Positions 16,782-26,359 of a stretch of DNA of 64,000 bases are shown here, in pieces (position 1 is the first letter of the stretch; each line of letters begins with the position of its first letter). The stretch spans positions 357,169 to 421,168 of the forward strand of contig NZ_CDCA01000025.1 in the NCBI RefSeq assembly GCF_000820185.1. Direction: 5' to 3'. The notes beneath the pieces are model-generated. The model was given only the letters and a program-made list of their open reading frames with translations. It made no database searches and was not told where the DNA came from. Source of the stretch: Aeromonas tecta (GTDB taxonomy: Bacteria; Pseudomonadota; Gammaproteobacteria; Enterobacterales; Aeromonadaceae). The translations under genes and the position numbers were made by a program.

Positions 16782-17288
16782 TTAAACCGCTGCGCACACC
16801 CGAGCAGTCAAATCCTCGTCATAACCCATGCTGGCCATCAGCTGGGCCACCATGTTCTGCTTGCGGCTGGTGTTGGTATTGGTGATAACCCAGAACGGGG
16901 TATCCGGCACCTGCTTGGGTTTAGTGGTGCTGCCACTGGCTCGCAGCGCCTCCGGATCGCGGGAGAAATAGACGCGCTTGCGCCCCTTGATCTCGGTCGC
17001 CTGGGTGAAGCTCTCCGGGTTGTCCCGATAGAGGGTGGTCAGTACCAGCATGAAGCGGTTGATGGACTTCTCTTCCTGCTGCAAGGCGCCGGAGTCGAGC
17101 AGTGCCTGCAACCCCATGGCATCGGCCACGGGCTGAGCCAACACTACCGGCTCGGCAACCACGGGGGCGCCTGCCTGGGTGGGATGCTCCAGCAGACGGC
17201 GCAGGATATCGGAGGCACTCTCGCCGATGTGCCGGGTCTGGCTGGCGATGTAGAAGTAGAGATCGTCATCAAGCTCAATGGTTTTCAT
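16782..17288 (-). CDS. seqA: SeqA, negative modulator of replication initiation
   Basis: The 168-residue protein opens with [18 protein letters not shown], the N-terminal oligomerisation segment, followed by a linker and a C-terminal DNA-binding domain with [15 protein letters not shown]. SeqA binds hemimethylated GATC pairs, sequesters oriC and restrains re-initiation, so the host should have Dam methylation. The longer frame up to 17471 was rejected because homology begins at 17288. It is encoded with pgm and divergent from ybfF, as in E. coli. Confidence 0.95.
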   Translation of the reverse strand: MKTIELDDDLYFYIASQTRHIGESASDILRRLLEHPTQAGAPVVAEPVVLAQPVADAMGLQALLDSGALQQEEKSINRFMLVLTTLYRDNPESFTQATEIKGRKRVYFSRDPEALRASGSTTKPKQVPDTPFWVITNTNTSRKQNMVAQLMASMGYDEDLTARVCAAV

Positions 17289-17558
17289 AGGGATGCGCTG
17301 GACTCGTCGAAATTCGGATGCGGCGATTATACATAGGCAAACCCGGCAGCCCAAGGGAGTGGCCGGCAGATGTGCATGAATCTCATCGAGAATACGGCAT
17401 AATGCGGGACCAAGTGTGTGATCCCCCGCACTGATAGCCGATCCTGGACTCATTTTTTGGAAGAAAACCACAGAATATTCATTCCAAAATAATGAAATCC
17501 TTTTCTTTCAGTGCGTTAAGAATCTGGCGGCGCAGCCCACGACCGATAAGGTGTTATT

Positions 17559-18341
17559 TTGCAACACAAACAGCTTTTGAACTTCAAGGAGCAGGGCCAG
17601 GGCCCTGCCGTCATCCTGATCCACGGCCTGTTTGGCAGCCTGGACAACCTCGGCCTGCTGGCACGCCCCTTGAGCGAACAGTTTCGCGTCATCAGCCTGG
17701 ACTTGCGCAACCACGGCGCCTCCTTCCACTCAGATGAAATGACCTATCCCCAGCAGGCCGCCGACGTACTCGCCCTGCTCGACCACCTCGGCCTAGCGCA
17801 GGTGGCGATAGTGGGCCACTCCATGGGCGGCAAGGTGGCGATGCAGCTCGCCAAGCTGGCGCCTGCTCGCATCCGCAAACTGGTGGTAGCCGATATCGCG
17901 CCGGTGGCCTATCCCCACGCCCGCCACCGAAATGTGTTCGCCGGCCTCAATGCCACACTGGCCAACCCGCCCCAGAGCCGCAACGAGGCCGAAGCCCTGC
18001 TGGCCCAGCACATCGAGATCCCCGGGGTGCGCCAGTTCCTGCTCAAATCCTTCGCCAAAAGTGAGTCCGGGTGGGGCTGGCGTTTCAATGTGCCGGCCCT
18101 CGAGCGCAATTACGCCAACATCATGGGCTGGCCCGACGACCAGACCCGCTTTGAGGGACCGACCCTGTTCATCAAGGGGGGAGATTCGGACTATGTACTG
18201 CCCGAATACACGGGCATGGTGACGGCCCAGTTCCCGGCCGCCAACGCCCGAGTCATCGCCGGAACCGGCCACTGGCTGCACGCCGAAAAGCCGGCATTGT
18301 TCAACAAATTGGTTGTGGATTTCCTGTCGATAGGCGGTTAA
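17559..18341 (+). CDS. ybfF: YbfF, alpha/beta-hydrolase esterase
   Basis: The 260-residue alpha/beta hydrolase has an oxyanion-hole region LIHGLFGSLDNLG, the nucleophile elbow GHSMGG (about residues 88-93) and a C-terminal catalytic His in GTGHWLHAEKP. E. coli YbfF hydrolyses acyl-CoA and other short esters. The start is TTG at 17559 with AAGGTG eight bases upstream. Its place next to seqA agrees with the E. coli order. Confidence 0.92.
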   Translation: MQHKQLLNFKEQGQGPAVILIHGLFGSLDNLGLLARPLSEQFRVISLDLRNHGASFHSDEMTYPQQAADVLALLDHLGLAQVAIVGHSMGGKVAMQLAKLAPARIRKLVVADIAPVAYPHARHRNVFAGLNATLANPPQSRNEAEALLAQHIEIPGVRQFLLKSFAKSESGWGWRFNVPALERNYANIMGWPDDQTRFEGPTLFIKGGDSDYVLPEYTGMVTAQFPAANARVIAGTGHWLHAEKPALFNKLVVDFLSIGG

Positions 18342-18396
18342 CAGTTTCAAATCCTTTGTGATATAGTGCGGCCCTCATAAGGAGTGCGCGCAATCC

Positions 18397-18618
18397 ATGC
18401 TGAATGAACACATCGATCTGATCGAGAGTCTGGGCCTGAAGCTGTTCTTCGTGGCCATCTTCCTGCTGATTGGTCTGGCCATTCAAGATGTGCTCAAACG
18501 CGGCAATGTGCCCCGTTTCGGTCGTCTCATCGTCTGGCTGGTTCTGTTTCTGGGTTGCGCGGGTTTTGTCGCCAAGGGGCTGATCGAAATGGGCTGGGAA
18601 GGCTCAGGGATCGGCTAA
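18397..18618 (+). CDS. DUF2788 family small membrane protein
   Basis: The 73-residue protein has two hydrophobic helices (about 14-31 and 42-64) and resembles DUF2788 proteins that sit between ybfF and ybfE in Vibrio and Aeromonas relatives. The function is unknown. AAGGAG lies upstream of the ATG. It is 55 bases after ybfF and probably co-transcribed. Confidence 0.75.
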   Translation: MLNEHIDLIESLGLKLFFVAIFLLIGLAIQDVLKRGNVPRFGRLIVWLVLFLGCAGFVAKGLIEMGWEGSGIG

Positions 18619-18638
18619 CTACTTTTCATCTGTGACGT

Positions 18639-18935
18639 ATGGCCAAACAGCAAACTGATCGAACAACACTGGATCTGTTCGCAACTGAGAAGCGCCCCGG
18701 CAGGCCAAAGACCAATCCACTCCCCCGTGAGACCCAACTCAAGATCAACAAGCGCAACCAGCTCAAGCGCGATCGGGAGAACGGCCTGAAACGGGTAGAG
18801 TTAAAGGTGGAGGCCGAGTTGCTGGAGCGCCTGAACCAACTTGCGCTGCAACAGAACGTCAGCCGAGCCGAGCTGATCCAATCTATCTTGAAGCAACAGA
18901 TTGAGTCTGCTTTTGCAGCAGGCATCGCAATCTGA
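18639..18935 (+). CDS. ybfE: YbfE, small DNA-binding-type protein (LexA-regulated in E. coli)
   Basis: The 98-residue basic protein resembles E. coli YbfE: a low-complexity N-terminus (residues 1-45), then a ribbon-helix-helix-like C-terminal half (VEAELLERLNQLALQQNVSR, AELIQSILKQQI). In E. coli it belongs to the LexA regulon; I did not find a clear CTGT-N8-ACAG box in the short gap upstream. It lies between the DUF2788 gene and fldA, the usual order. Confidence 0.82.
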   Translation: MAKQQTDRTTLDLFATEKRPGRPKTNPLPRETQLKINKRNQLKRDRENGLKRVELKVEAELLERLNQLALQQNVSRAELIQSILKQQIESAFAAGIAI

Positions 18936-18974
18936 ACCGTTAGCATTAACACCAAATACGGGTAACTAAACACT

Positions 18975-19499
18975 ATGGCTAGTGTAGGTCTGTTTTTCGG
19001 CAGCGATACCGGTAATACCGAAGCTGTCGCCAAGATGATCCAGAAAGAACTGGGCAAGCAACTCATTGAAGTCCATGACATTGCCAAGAGCAGCAAGGCT
19101 GACATCGCCAATTTCGATCTGCTGATGTTTGGCATCCCGACTTGGTACTACGGCGAGTCTCAAGCTGACTGGGATGACTTCTTCCCTGAGCTGGAAGAGA
19201 TCGACTTCACCAACAAGCTGGTAGCCATCTTCGGCTGCGGCGATCAGGAAGACTATTCTGAGTACTTCCTCGACGCCATGGGCACCCTGCGTGACATCGT
19301 CGAAGCCAAGGGCGCCATCATCGTTGGCCACTGGCCGACCGCCGGCTATGAGTTCGAAGCGTCCAAGGCACTGGTCGATGACAAGCACTTCGTCGGTCTG
19401 GGCATCGATGAAGATCGCCAGCCGGAGCTGACTGCCGAGCGCGTCAAGGGCTGGTGCAAACAGCTGCACGAAGAGCTGAATCTGGCTGAACTGGCCTGA
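18975..19499 (+). CDS. fldA: Flavodoxin FldA
   Basis: The 174-residue long-chain flavodoxin has the FMN phosphate-binding loop FGSDTGNTE (residues 7-15), a Trp-Tyr FMN stacking region (PTWYYGE) and FGCGDQEDYSEYF. It carries low-potential electrons to acceptors such as radical-SAM enzymes and MetH. It lies upstream of fur, as in E. coli. Confidence 0.96.
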   Translation: MASVGLFFGSDTGNTEAVAKMIQKELGKQLIEVHDIAKSSKADIANFDLLMFGIPTWYYGESQADWDDFFPELEEIDFTNKLVAIFGCGDQEDYSEYFLDAMGTLRDIVEAKGAIIVGHWPTAGYEFEASKALVDDKHFVGLGIDEDRQPELTAERVKGWCKQLHEELNLAELA

Positions 19500-19514
19500 T
19501 TTATCTCCTCTGAC

Positions 19515-19541
19515 AACAAGGGCCCCGCTGGGGCCCTTGTT
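19515..19541. terminator. Bidirectional terminator between fldA and the DUF4442 gene
   Basis: A 12-base stem AACAAGGGCCCC/GGGGCCCTTGTT closes a GCT loop, with T-rich flank on the plus strand. Confidence 0.85.
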
Positions 19542-19562
19542 GTTTGTGCTTATCACTGCGCC

Positions 19563-20039
19563 CTACTCGGCAACCCTGTGCTCCGGCTTGGGCCGCACAT
19601 AGAGGGTGCGTTTGATCTGCGCCACCAGCTCGCCCTGCTTGTCCTGTACCGTCACCTCGAACTCGGGGAAATGTTTGTCTCCCCGCTCGGTCGCCGCCAC
19701 GATCGACGCCAGTTTGGCATCGGTCAGATTGAACTCGGCCACCAGTATCCCCTTGCCCGGTTTGATGTAGTTGATGCTGCCCGCCTTGTCCCAGACGTAA
19801 TAGCGATTCTTGAAATGGCCCATCAGCATCAGTGGATAGATGGGATCCGTCATGGCAAACATGCTGCCACCGAACTGGGTCCGGTTGGCGTTCTTGTTCC
19901 ACCAGCGTGATTTCAGGGTGACCCGGCAGTAGCGAAAGTCATCGCTCAGGGTGTCAATTTTGATGCCCGCTCCCCAGAAGGGAGGCCAGGCGTTGAGGGC
20001 GTGGCGCACCCAGGCCGCGTTGCCAAAAAGCCAATCCAT
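19563..20039 (-). CDS. DUF4442 (hot-dog fold, thioesterase-like) protein
   Basis: The 158-residue protein has the hot-dog fold pattern of DUF4442/thioesterase relatives: RYCRVTLKSRWWNKNANRTQ, FGGSMFAMTDPIYPLML and the final strand VAQIKRTLYVR. The substrate is unknown; these proteins are annotated as possible acyl-CoA thioesterases. The start at 20039 (MDWLFGNAAW) is preferred to the one at 20060. It is convergent to fldA. Confidence 0.78.
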   Translation of the reverse strand: MDWLFGNAAWVRHALNAWPPFWGAGIKIDTLSDDFRYCRVTLKSRWWNKNANRTQFGGSMFAMTDPIYPLMLMGHFKNRYYVWDKAGSINYIKPGKGILVAEFNLTDAKLASIVAATERGDKHFPEFEVTVQDKQGELVAQIKRTLYVRPKPEHRVAE

Positions 20040-20283
20040 GGATCTCATCCGACCAGACAATAGAGATATTACATATTATCAACATTCTCTCGCGGAGCAA
20101 GCCTAACCACAGCTGGGTATATTTATCTTCCACCGGGAGCAAATGTGCTAAACCCCTTGAATCACTGGGTTTATTTTTGAGTTGGCTACGACCTATAATG
20201 TCAGGCCATACGAGTTCGTGGTTGCCATTCCTTCGGCAGTCAATCAGAATAACCACACCTTCGAGAATGCGAATAAATAGAAT

Positions 20284-20712
20284 ATGGCAGACAACAACCA
20301 AGCGTTAAAAAAGGCCGGGCTCAAGATCACCTTGCCCCGTGTCAAAATCCTGGAAATCCTGCAGCAACCGGACTGCCAGCACACCAGTGCGGAAGATCTG
20401 TACAAACGGCTGATCGAACAGGGTGAGGAGATTGGTCTCGCTACCGTCTATCGTGTTCTCAACCAGTTTGATGATGCTGGTATCGTCACCCGTCACCACT
20501 TCGAAGGCGGCAAGTCGGTGTTCGAGCTGGCGACCCAGGAACACCACGACCACCTGGTCTGCCTCGACTGCGGCAAGGTGATCGAGTTCTCCGACGAGGT
20601 GATCGAGCAGCGTCAGCGCGACATCGCCAAGGCGCACAACATCCGCCTGACCAACCATAGCCTCTACCTCTATGGTCACTGTGCCAACGGCGATTGCAAG
20701 CACGACGAATAA
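20284..20712 (+). CDS. fur: Fur, ferric uptake regulator
   Basis: The 142-residue protein has the Fur winged helix (LKKAGLKITLPRVKILEIL, HTSAEDLYKRL, LATVYRVLNQF), the metal-binding HHDHLVCLDCGKVIEF and a C-terminal Cys pair HCANGDC. With Fe2+ it represses iron uptake genes. The position between fldA and glnS is conserved with enterobacteria. I did not see a convincing Fur box in its own upstream region. Confidence 0.97.
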   Translation: MADNNQALKKAGLKITLPRVKILEILQQPDCQHTSAEDLYKRLIEQGEEIGLATVYRVLNQFDDAGIVTRHHFEGGKSVFELATQEHHDHLVCLDCGKVIEFSDEVIEQRQRDIAKAHNIRLTNHSLYLYGHCANGDCKHDE

Positions 20713-20735
20713 CGCAGCAGGCGTAACAGGCAAGA

Positions 20736-20764
20736 AAAAAGCCAGCATCATGCTGGCTTTTTTG
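20736..20764 (+). terminator. Terminator of fur
   Basis: Stem AAAGCCAGCA/TGCTGGCTTT with a three-base loop, followed by six T. Confidence 0.93.
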
Positions 20765-20814
20765 TATCCGTTATCCGCTAAAAAGGCAGGGACTCCCCTG
20801 CCCTTCTCTGGCTA

Positions 20815-22476
20815 TCAGCCTTCGGCCTTGCCCCAGACGTCGCGCAAGGCGACGGTGCGGTTGAACACCAGGTGCTCAGCGCTGGAGAGCTTGTTGTCGG
20901 CGCAGAAGTAGCCTTCGCGCTCGAACTGGTAAGCAAACTCCGGCTTGGCATCTTTCAAGGACGCTTCGACCCGGGCGCCTTCGATGATCACCAAGGAGTC
21001 GGGGTTGAGCGCTGCCTCGAAGTCATCTTCGGCCGCCGGGTTCGGCATCTTGAACAGGCGATCGTAGAGACGGATCTCCGCCGGCAGGGAGTGAGTGGCA
21101 CTGACCCAGTGGATCACGCCCTTCACCTTGCGGCCATCGGCCGGATCCTTGCCTAGCGTTTCCGGATCGTAGGAGCAATAGACGCAAGTCACCTTGCCAT
21201 CCGCATCCTTCTCGACCCGCTCGGCCTTGATGACGTAGGCGTTGCGCAGGCGTACTTCCTTGCCCAGCACCAGCCGCTTGAACTGCTTGTTCGCCTCTTC
21301 CTTGAAGTCTGCTTCATCGATGAAGATCTCGCGGCCAAAGGGCAGTTCACGCGTGCCCATCTCGGCATTGTTCGGGTGCGCAGGTGCAATCAGCACCTCG
21401 TCGGCCGCCAGGTTCTCGATCACCACCTTCAGCGGATGCAGCACGGCCATGGCACGCGGGGCGTTCTCGTTGAGATCCTCGCGGATGCAGGCTTCCAGCA
21501 TGCTCATCTCGACGATGTTGTCCTGCTTGGTCACGCCGATGCGTTTGCAGAACTCGCGGATGGAGGCCGGGGTATAGCCACGACGACGCAGACCGGACAC
21601 GGTCAGCATGCGCGGATCATCCCAACCGCTGACGTGCCCTTCGGTCACCAGCAGGTTCAGCTTGCGCTTGGACATGACGGTGTATTCGAGGTTCAGACGG
21701 GAGAACTCGTACTGACGGGGGTGGCAATCGATGCTGATGTTGTCCAGCACCCAGTCATACAGACGGCGGTTGTCCTGGAACTCCAGGGTACAGAGGGAGT
21801 GGGTGATCCCCTCCAGGGCGTCCGAGATGCAGTGGGTGAAGTCATACATCGGGTAGATGCACCACTTGTCACCTGTCTGGTGATGGTGGGCAAACTTGAT
21901 GCGATAGATGACGGGATCGCGCATCACCATGAAGGGGGATGCCATGTCGATCTTGGCACGCAGGCAGGCGCTGCCCTCGGCCATTTCGCCGTTCTTCATC
22001 TTGGCAAACAGCGCCAGGTTCTCTTCGACGCTGCGATCGCGGAACGGGCTGTTCTTGCCGGCTTCGGTCAAGGTGCCACGATACTCGCGCATCTGCTCGG
22101 GGGAGAGCTCGTCCACATAGGCCAGACCCTTCTCGATGAGCTCAATGGCGTAGCCGTGCAGCTTGTCGAAATAATCGGAGGAGTAGCAGATCTCGCCGCT
22201 CCACTGGAAGCCGAGCCACTGTACGTCCTGCTTGATGGACTCCACGAACTCGATGTCTTCCTTCGCCGGGTTGGTGTCATCGAAGCGCAGGTTGCACTGG
22301 CCCTGATAGTCACGGGCGATGCCGAAGTTCAGGCAGATGGACTTGGCGTGACCGATGTGCAGATAACCGTTCGGCTCAGGTGGAAAACGGGTATGCACGC
22401 TCTTGTGCTTACCGCTGGCCAGATCTTCATCGATGATCTGACGGATAAAGTTGGTTGGGCTGCTCGCCTCGCTCAT
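20815..22476 (-). CDS. glnS: Glutaminyl-tRNA synthetase
   Basis: The 553-residue class I synthetase has the HIGH-type signature as [16 protein letters not shown] (about residues 31-46) and the KMSKS counterpart as VMSKRKL (about 266-272), followed by the GlnRS anticodon-binding beta-barrels. It charges tRNA-Gln in the cytoplasm. Length and motif spacing fit the E. coli enzyme (554 residues). The gene is convergent to fur. Confidence 0.97.
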   Translation of the reverse strand: MSEASSPTNFIRQIIDEDLASGKHKSVHTRFPPEPNGYLHIGHAKSICLNFGIARDYQGQCNLRFDDTNPAKEDIEFVESIKQDVQWLGFQWSGEICYSSDYFDKLHGYAIELIEKGLAYVDELSPEQMREYRGTLTEAGKNSPFRDRSVEENLALFAKMKNGEMAEGSACLRAKIDMASPFMVMRDPVIYRIKFAHHHQTGDKWCIYPMYDFTHCISDALEGITHSLCTLEFQDNRRLYDWVLDNISIDCHPRQYEFSRLNLEYTVMSKRKLNLLVTEGHVSGWDDPRMLTVSGLRRRGYTPASIREFCKRIGVTKQDNIVEMSMLEACIREDLNENAPRAMAVLHPLKVVIENLAADEVLIAPAHPNNAEMGTRELPFGREIFIDEADFKEEANKQFKRLVLGKEVRLRNAYVIKAERVEKDADGKVTCVYCSYDPETLGKDPADGRKVKGVIHWVSATHSLPAEIRLYDRLFKMPNPAAEDDFEAALNPDSLVIIEGARVEASLKDAKPEFAYQFEREGYFCADNKLSSAEHLVFNRTVALRDVWGKAEG

Positions 22477-23000
22477 GAATTCACCTCGAAAGTCTCAGCT
22501 CATGGGGCAACCGCGCGCCCCCGCTTAGAAACCGTCAATGATCCACTATTCACCCACGAGGCTCAACAGGAATTTGCCGCCGCGCCCTGTGTGGTAGCAC
22601 GACAGACCCCATTCTCAAGGAAACTGTGCTGGGTTCGCTCGCCCATGCTCACTTTATTGAGCCGCCATCGGGGCAATTACTGCGCTGGAAAAACAGATGA
22701 GGCGCGCCGCTTGAATATGGAGGGCCGCTTATGAGTACGAATAAAACGCTGTTTATCGTTGCCATTTCGCTATCAAACTTCAATAACGTGAAACCAAACG
22801 TCAACAACCAGCGCATCACGCCACCAAATTGGACCAAGTTGGCATAAACAAAAACTAGGCATTTTCCAAACCGCATCATCCTAGTATCCTATTTATAACT
22901 CTATCATTCTCTACTGCGACATCAGGGAAGATGGTCGACAACGCTGTCCCCCTCCCTTTCCCCATGCCACACGCCTCATCCTCACACAGGTAGCGAAGCC
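22477..23000. other. 524-base intergenic region, probably control regions and one short candidate frame
   Basis: The region separates glnS (minus) from the molybdo-enzyme operon (plus). It is more AT-rich from about 22720 to 22920 than its neighbours, consistent with promoters. The only structured item I see is the 38-residue frame at 22731. A minus frame at 22649-22879 has no good ribosome-binding site or recognisable domain. No tRNA or terminator was seen. Confidence 0.5.
22731..22847 (+). CDS. Candidate 38-residue small protein
   Basis: ATG at 22731 is preceded by GGAGGGCCGCTT, a strong ribosome-binding site at normal spacing. The frame encodes MSTNKTLFIVAISLSNFNNV... with a hydrophobic stretch at residues 7-14 and a polar Asn-rich tail, ending TAA at 22847. 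I do not recognise it. It could be a small expressed peptide or the remnant of a longer membrane protein. Confidence 0.3.
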   Translation: MSTNKTLFIVAISLSNFNNVKPNVNNQRITPPNWTKLA

Positions 23001-25832
23001 ATGTCCTATCCCTTATCAAGACGTGAATTCATCAAGCAGTGCGTCATCGCCGGCATCGCCGTCTACAGCGCCCCTCTTCTCGCGAACCTCTCGTTGTCCG
23101 GCATGGAGGACGAGGTCTTCGATCCCGCCTTGCTCGGCCAGTGGAAACAGGGCGGCAAAGTCAAGTTTCGCAGCGACGGCCTGGCCAAGGTCACCGGCCA
23201 GAAGATCTACAGCCGGGACTATCGTGCGCAGGACTTGGCTGGCTGGCCGTCCCAGCAGCAACATGCGCTGCTGATCCGGCTCGACAAGGCGGATCACCGC
23301 TATCTGGGGCTGGATCTCTCCATGCTGCCTGCCAACGCCCAGCCCAGTCGGGTGATCACCGCAGTCGATCTGCTGCGCGACGGCGTCGAGCTGCCCTCCT
23401 TCTACGGCATCAACATGATGGTGAGCGAAGGCGCTACCCCGGACTATCTGGGCCAGGCCGCCGCCATGCTCCTCTTCCCGGACTTTGCCACCTTCAACCG
23501 GGCCAAGCAGACGCTGCAATTCAATGACAAGGTGGTGCGCTACGGCGATGTGACGCCGCTGGTCGCCGCCTCCCGCGATCCCTGGGCCTGCTGGCGCATC
23601 ATCCGGATCGAGGGCAAGCTCGGCATGGCCGATCAATACAGCGCCTTGAAAAACGGCCTATTCTTCCCGGCCATCGCCAATCACCAGCCGGTATGGCCGA
23701 CCCCCAAGGCCGATGGTAATGCGGGTGAGCAGGGCATGTATCAGGCCGGGCTGGTGCACAAGGAGCTGGAAGCCGACGACGCCCTGGTGCTGGATCGCAC
23801 CTACCAGACCCAGTTCATCGAACCTATGATGATGGAGCCGGAAAACTTCAACGGCTGGTTCGACGCCAAGGCGCGCACCATGCATCTGGTGGTGAGCACC
23901 CAGTCCCCACACGACTTCTACTACGAAGCCGCCGAGATGCTGGCCAAGGGGCCGCTGGCAGGCAAGGTCGACAAGCTGGTGGTGCACTCCCCCTTCATCG
24001 GCGGTGGCTTCGGGGCCAAGGATCACACCATTTTCCCCTTCTATGGCCTGCTCGCCGCCATCTATGGCAACGGCCCGGTACGCCTGGCCAACGACCGTTT
24101 CGAGCAGTTCCAGGGTGGCCTCAAGCGTCATCCGTTCAACATGAAAAACAAGCTGGTGCTCGACAAGCAGAGCGGCCAGTTCCGTGCCCTCATCTCCTCC
24201 ATGACGGTGGACGGTGGCGGTCGCTTGAACTTCACCGGCTCCGTGACCAGCGTGGGCGCCAGCGCCATTCAGGGGGTCTACTACCTGCCCAAGAACGACA
24301 TCACGGCGGTCGCCATGCCATCCGAGAACCCGGATTGCGGCTCGATGCGGGGCTATGGCTCCCTGCAAACCATGGCGGCCATGGAGATGATGATCAACGA
24401 GGCCGCCGCGCTGCTCAAAATAGATCCGCTGGAGCTGCGGCGCCGCAACCTGATCAAGCCCGGCCAGCCCAATACCCAGGGAGCCATCCCCGAGGGCAAC
24501 AACCGTTACCCCGAGATCCTGGCGATGGCCGGGCAACACGAGGCTTGGGCCCAGCGTGAGGCCAGGAAGCAGGCCTACGAGGCCCAGCACCCCGATCGCC
24601 TGCACGGCACAGGGTTCAGCATCACCACCAAGGACTATGGCACCGGCGCCGTGGCGCCATCGGCCTGCGTCGAGCTGACCAGCAAGGGGGAGATCCTGCT
24701 TAAAATCAGTGGCATGGAGATGGGGACCGGGATCCAGACCTCTCAGGCAGAGATCGTCAGCCGCTACTTCGGCCAACCGGCCGACACCATAGATCTCGCC
24801 GAAATCGCGCTCTGGGAAAGCTTCAAGCTGGAAGAGACCGACAACCCCTACATCATCTCCCAGGAACGCCAGGACGAGATGCAAAAGAACCCGCGCTGGA
24901 CCCTGGCCATTCCGCAGGCCTCCTCGGCCTCCATCTCCTCCTACTTCCAGAGCCACGCCACTGTCGCGGCGGCCCGTCTCCTGTTTGAGCAGACACTCTG
25001 GCCAGCGGCGACCGCCATCTGGCGCAAGCAGTATTTCGTCGGTCAGGCGGGCCTGGATCTGGGCCCCTCCAGCGAAGCGAGCTGGACCCCGGCGGGGCTG
25101 ACGACCCGTGGCATGCCACCACTGCCGCTCTCCCTGCTGGCAGCCCATGCCCACGCCAACGGCCTCATCACCGGCGCCATGGTGCACACCTTCAACCGCT
25201 GGGCCTGGGCCGAATGCGACTTCACCATCGAGGGTCAGAGCAAGCGCCTGCCCATCGATGCGCTGGCGCTGCGCTACGGCGAGGGAGCCAGCAGCGAGCT
25301 GCGGGCACAGGCCGATGCCAGCGGCTATCACCTGCTCGAACGCACCCAGGCTCACTACCCCAGCACCAGTCTGAACAACGCCATGGTGACCTACTACGCC
25401 CCCTGCGCCACCCTGGTCGAGATCGCGCTGGAGAAGGGATCCGGCAAGGTGCATATCCTGTCTGCGCACAGCTGGCTGGACGCCGGCCGGGTCATCGTTC
25501 CCGAACTGGTGGAAGGCCAGATCCAGGGTGGCCTCGCCATGGGCGTCGGCCATGCCCTGTATGAATACCTGCCGCCAGGACAAGAGGGGCCGGGCAACGG
25601 CACCTGGAACCTGAACCGCTATCAGGTGCCGCTGGCGCATCAACTGCCGGTCTGGAACCTGACCCACACCCTGCTGGAGCCCCTCTCCCCCACCGATGCC
25701 ACCAAGGGCATCGGCGAAGTGGTGATGATCCCCGTCGTCGCCGCCCTGGTCGAAGCCATCTATCAGGCGAGCGGTACCCGCTTCTATCATCTTCCCGTCA
25801 CTGCAACCGACATTCAGAAGGCCATCCAATGA
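23001..25832 (+). CDS. Molybdopterin-binding large subunit of a xanthine-dehydrogenase-family hydroxylase (Tat-exported)
   Basis: The 943-residue protein begins MSYPLSRREFIKQCVIAGIA, a twin-arginine signal, so the enzyme is likely periplasmic. The rest matches the aldehyde oxidase/xanthine dehydrogenase molybdenum subunit in the isoquinoline 1-oxidoreductase beta-like group: HSPFIGGGFGAKDH, RGYGSLQTMAAMEMMINEAA, EMGTGIQTSQAEIVSRYFG and the C-terminal GIGE (active-site Glu region) in TKGIGEVVMIPVVAALVEA. It would hydroxylate an aldehyde or N-heterocycle with water; the substrate is unknown. Its stop overlaps the 2Fe-2S subunit start (ATGA). Confidence 0.9.
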   Translation: MSYPLSRREFIKQCVIAGIAVYSAPLLANLSLSGMEDEVFDPALLGQWKQGGKVKFRSDGLAKVTGQKIYSRDYRAQDLAGWPSQQQHALLIRLDKADHRYLGLDLSMLPANAQPSRVITAVDLLRDGVELPSFYGINMMVSEGATPDYLGQAAAMLLFPDFATFNRAKQTLQFNDKVVRYGDVTPLVAASRDPWACWRIIRIEGKLGMADQYSALKNGLFFPAIANHQPVWPTPKADGNAGEQGMYQAGLVHKELEADDALVLDRTYQTQFIEPMMMEPENFNGWFDAKARTMHLVVSTQSPHDFYYEAAEMLAKGPLAGKVDKLVVHSPFIGGGFGAKDHTIFPFYGLLAAIYGNGPVRLANDRFEQFQGGLKRHPFNMKNKLVLDKQSGQFRALISSMTVDGGGRLNFTGSVTSVGASAIQGVYYLPKNDITAVAMPSENPDCGSMRGYGSLQTMAAMEMMINEAAALLKIDPLELRRRNLIKPGQPNTQGAIPEGNNRYPEILAMAGQHEAWAQREARKQAYEAQHPDRLHGTGFSITTKDYGTGAVAPSACVELTSKGEILLKISGMEMGTGIQTSQAEIVSRYFGQPADTIDLAEIALWESFKLEETDNPYIISQERQDEMQKNPRWTLAIPQASSASISSYFQSHATVAAARLLFEQTLWPAATAIWRKQYFVGQAGLDLGPSSEASWTPAGLTTRGMPPLPLSLLAAHAHANGLITGAMVHTFNRWAWAECDFTIEGQSKRLPIDALALRYGEGASSELRAQADASGYHLLERTQAHYPSTSLNNAMVTYYAPCATLVEIALEKGSGKVHILSAHSWLDAGRVIVPELVEGQIQGGLAMGVGHALYEYLPPGQEGPGNGTWNLNRYQVPLAHQLPVWNLTHTLLEPLSPTDATKGIGEVVMIPVVAALVEAIYQASGTRFYHLPVTATDIQKAIQ

Positions 25833-26359
25833 TCACCGTAAACATGACCATCAACGACCGTCTCATTGGCCCGATCGACGTGGATGACAACACCATGATG
25901 ATCGACTTCCTGCACGAGTATGTGAACCTGACCGGTACCAAGTTTGGCTGTGGCGTCGGTGTCTGCCATGCCTGCACCATCGTCATCGACGGTGCGAATG
26001 GCACCAGCGAGAGCGTGCGCACCTGCATCAATGGGGTGGGCCGCTTCAACGGCCAGCGCATACGCACAGTAGAAGGCCATGCCAAACGCAACGGCATGGG
26101 CAAGGTGATCGCCCTGAGCCCGGTGCAGAAGACCTTCCTCGACCACTTCTCCTTCCAGTGCGGCTGGTGCACCTCGGGCTTCGTCAACGAGACCACGGTG
26201 CTGCTCGAGCGTCTGCGCAAACAGCCGGTGGCCATGGCCGATCTCGAGTCCACCATCGAGGATGCGCTTAAAGATCACGTCTGCCGCTGCACCGGTTACA
26301 AGAAGTATTACGAGGGGGTCAAGGCCATGTTGATCTCGGAGGGGGTAGTACGCACATGA
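25829..26359 (+). CDS. 2Fe-2S subunit of the molybdenum hydroxylase
   Basis: The 176-residue subunit has a plant-type ferredoxin domain (C41, C46, C49, C66; motif CGVGVCHAC, with His where the usual motif has Gly) and a helical second cluster domain (C111, C114 in FQCGWCTSGF; C152, C154 in CRCTGY). It carries electrons from the molybdenum centre. Unlike the large subunit it has no signal peptide, consistent with co-export as a folded complex by Tat. Overlaps with both neighbours are four bases, so the three subunits are translationally coupled. Confidence 0.92.
   Translation: MITVNMTINDRLIGPIDVDDNTMMIDFLHEYVNLTGTKFGCGVGVCHACTIVIDGANGTSESVRTCINGVGRFNGQRIRTVEGHAKRNGMGKVIALSPVQKTFLDHFSFQCGWCTSGFVNETTVLLERLRKQPVAMADLESTIEDALKDHVCRCTGYKKYYEGVKAMLISEGVVRT

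Noticed and set aside
21376..22734. Plus-strand frame of 452 residues
   Set aside because: Antisense shadow of glnS.
23658..25829. Minus-strand frame of 723 residues
   Set aside because: Antisense shadow of the molybdo-enzyme large subunit; no recognisable domain.
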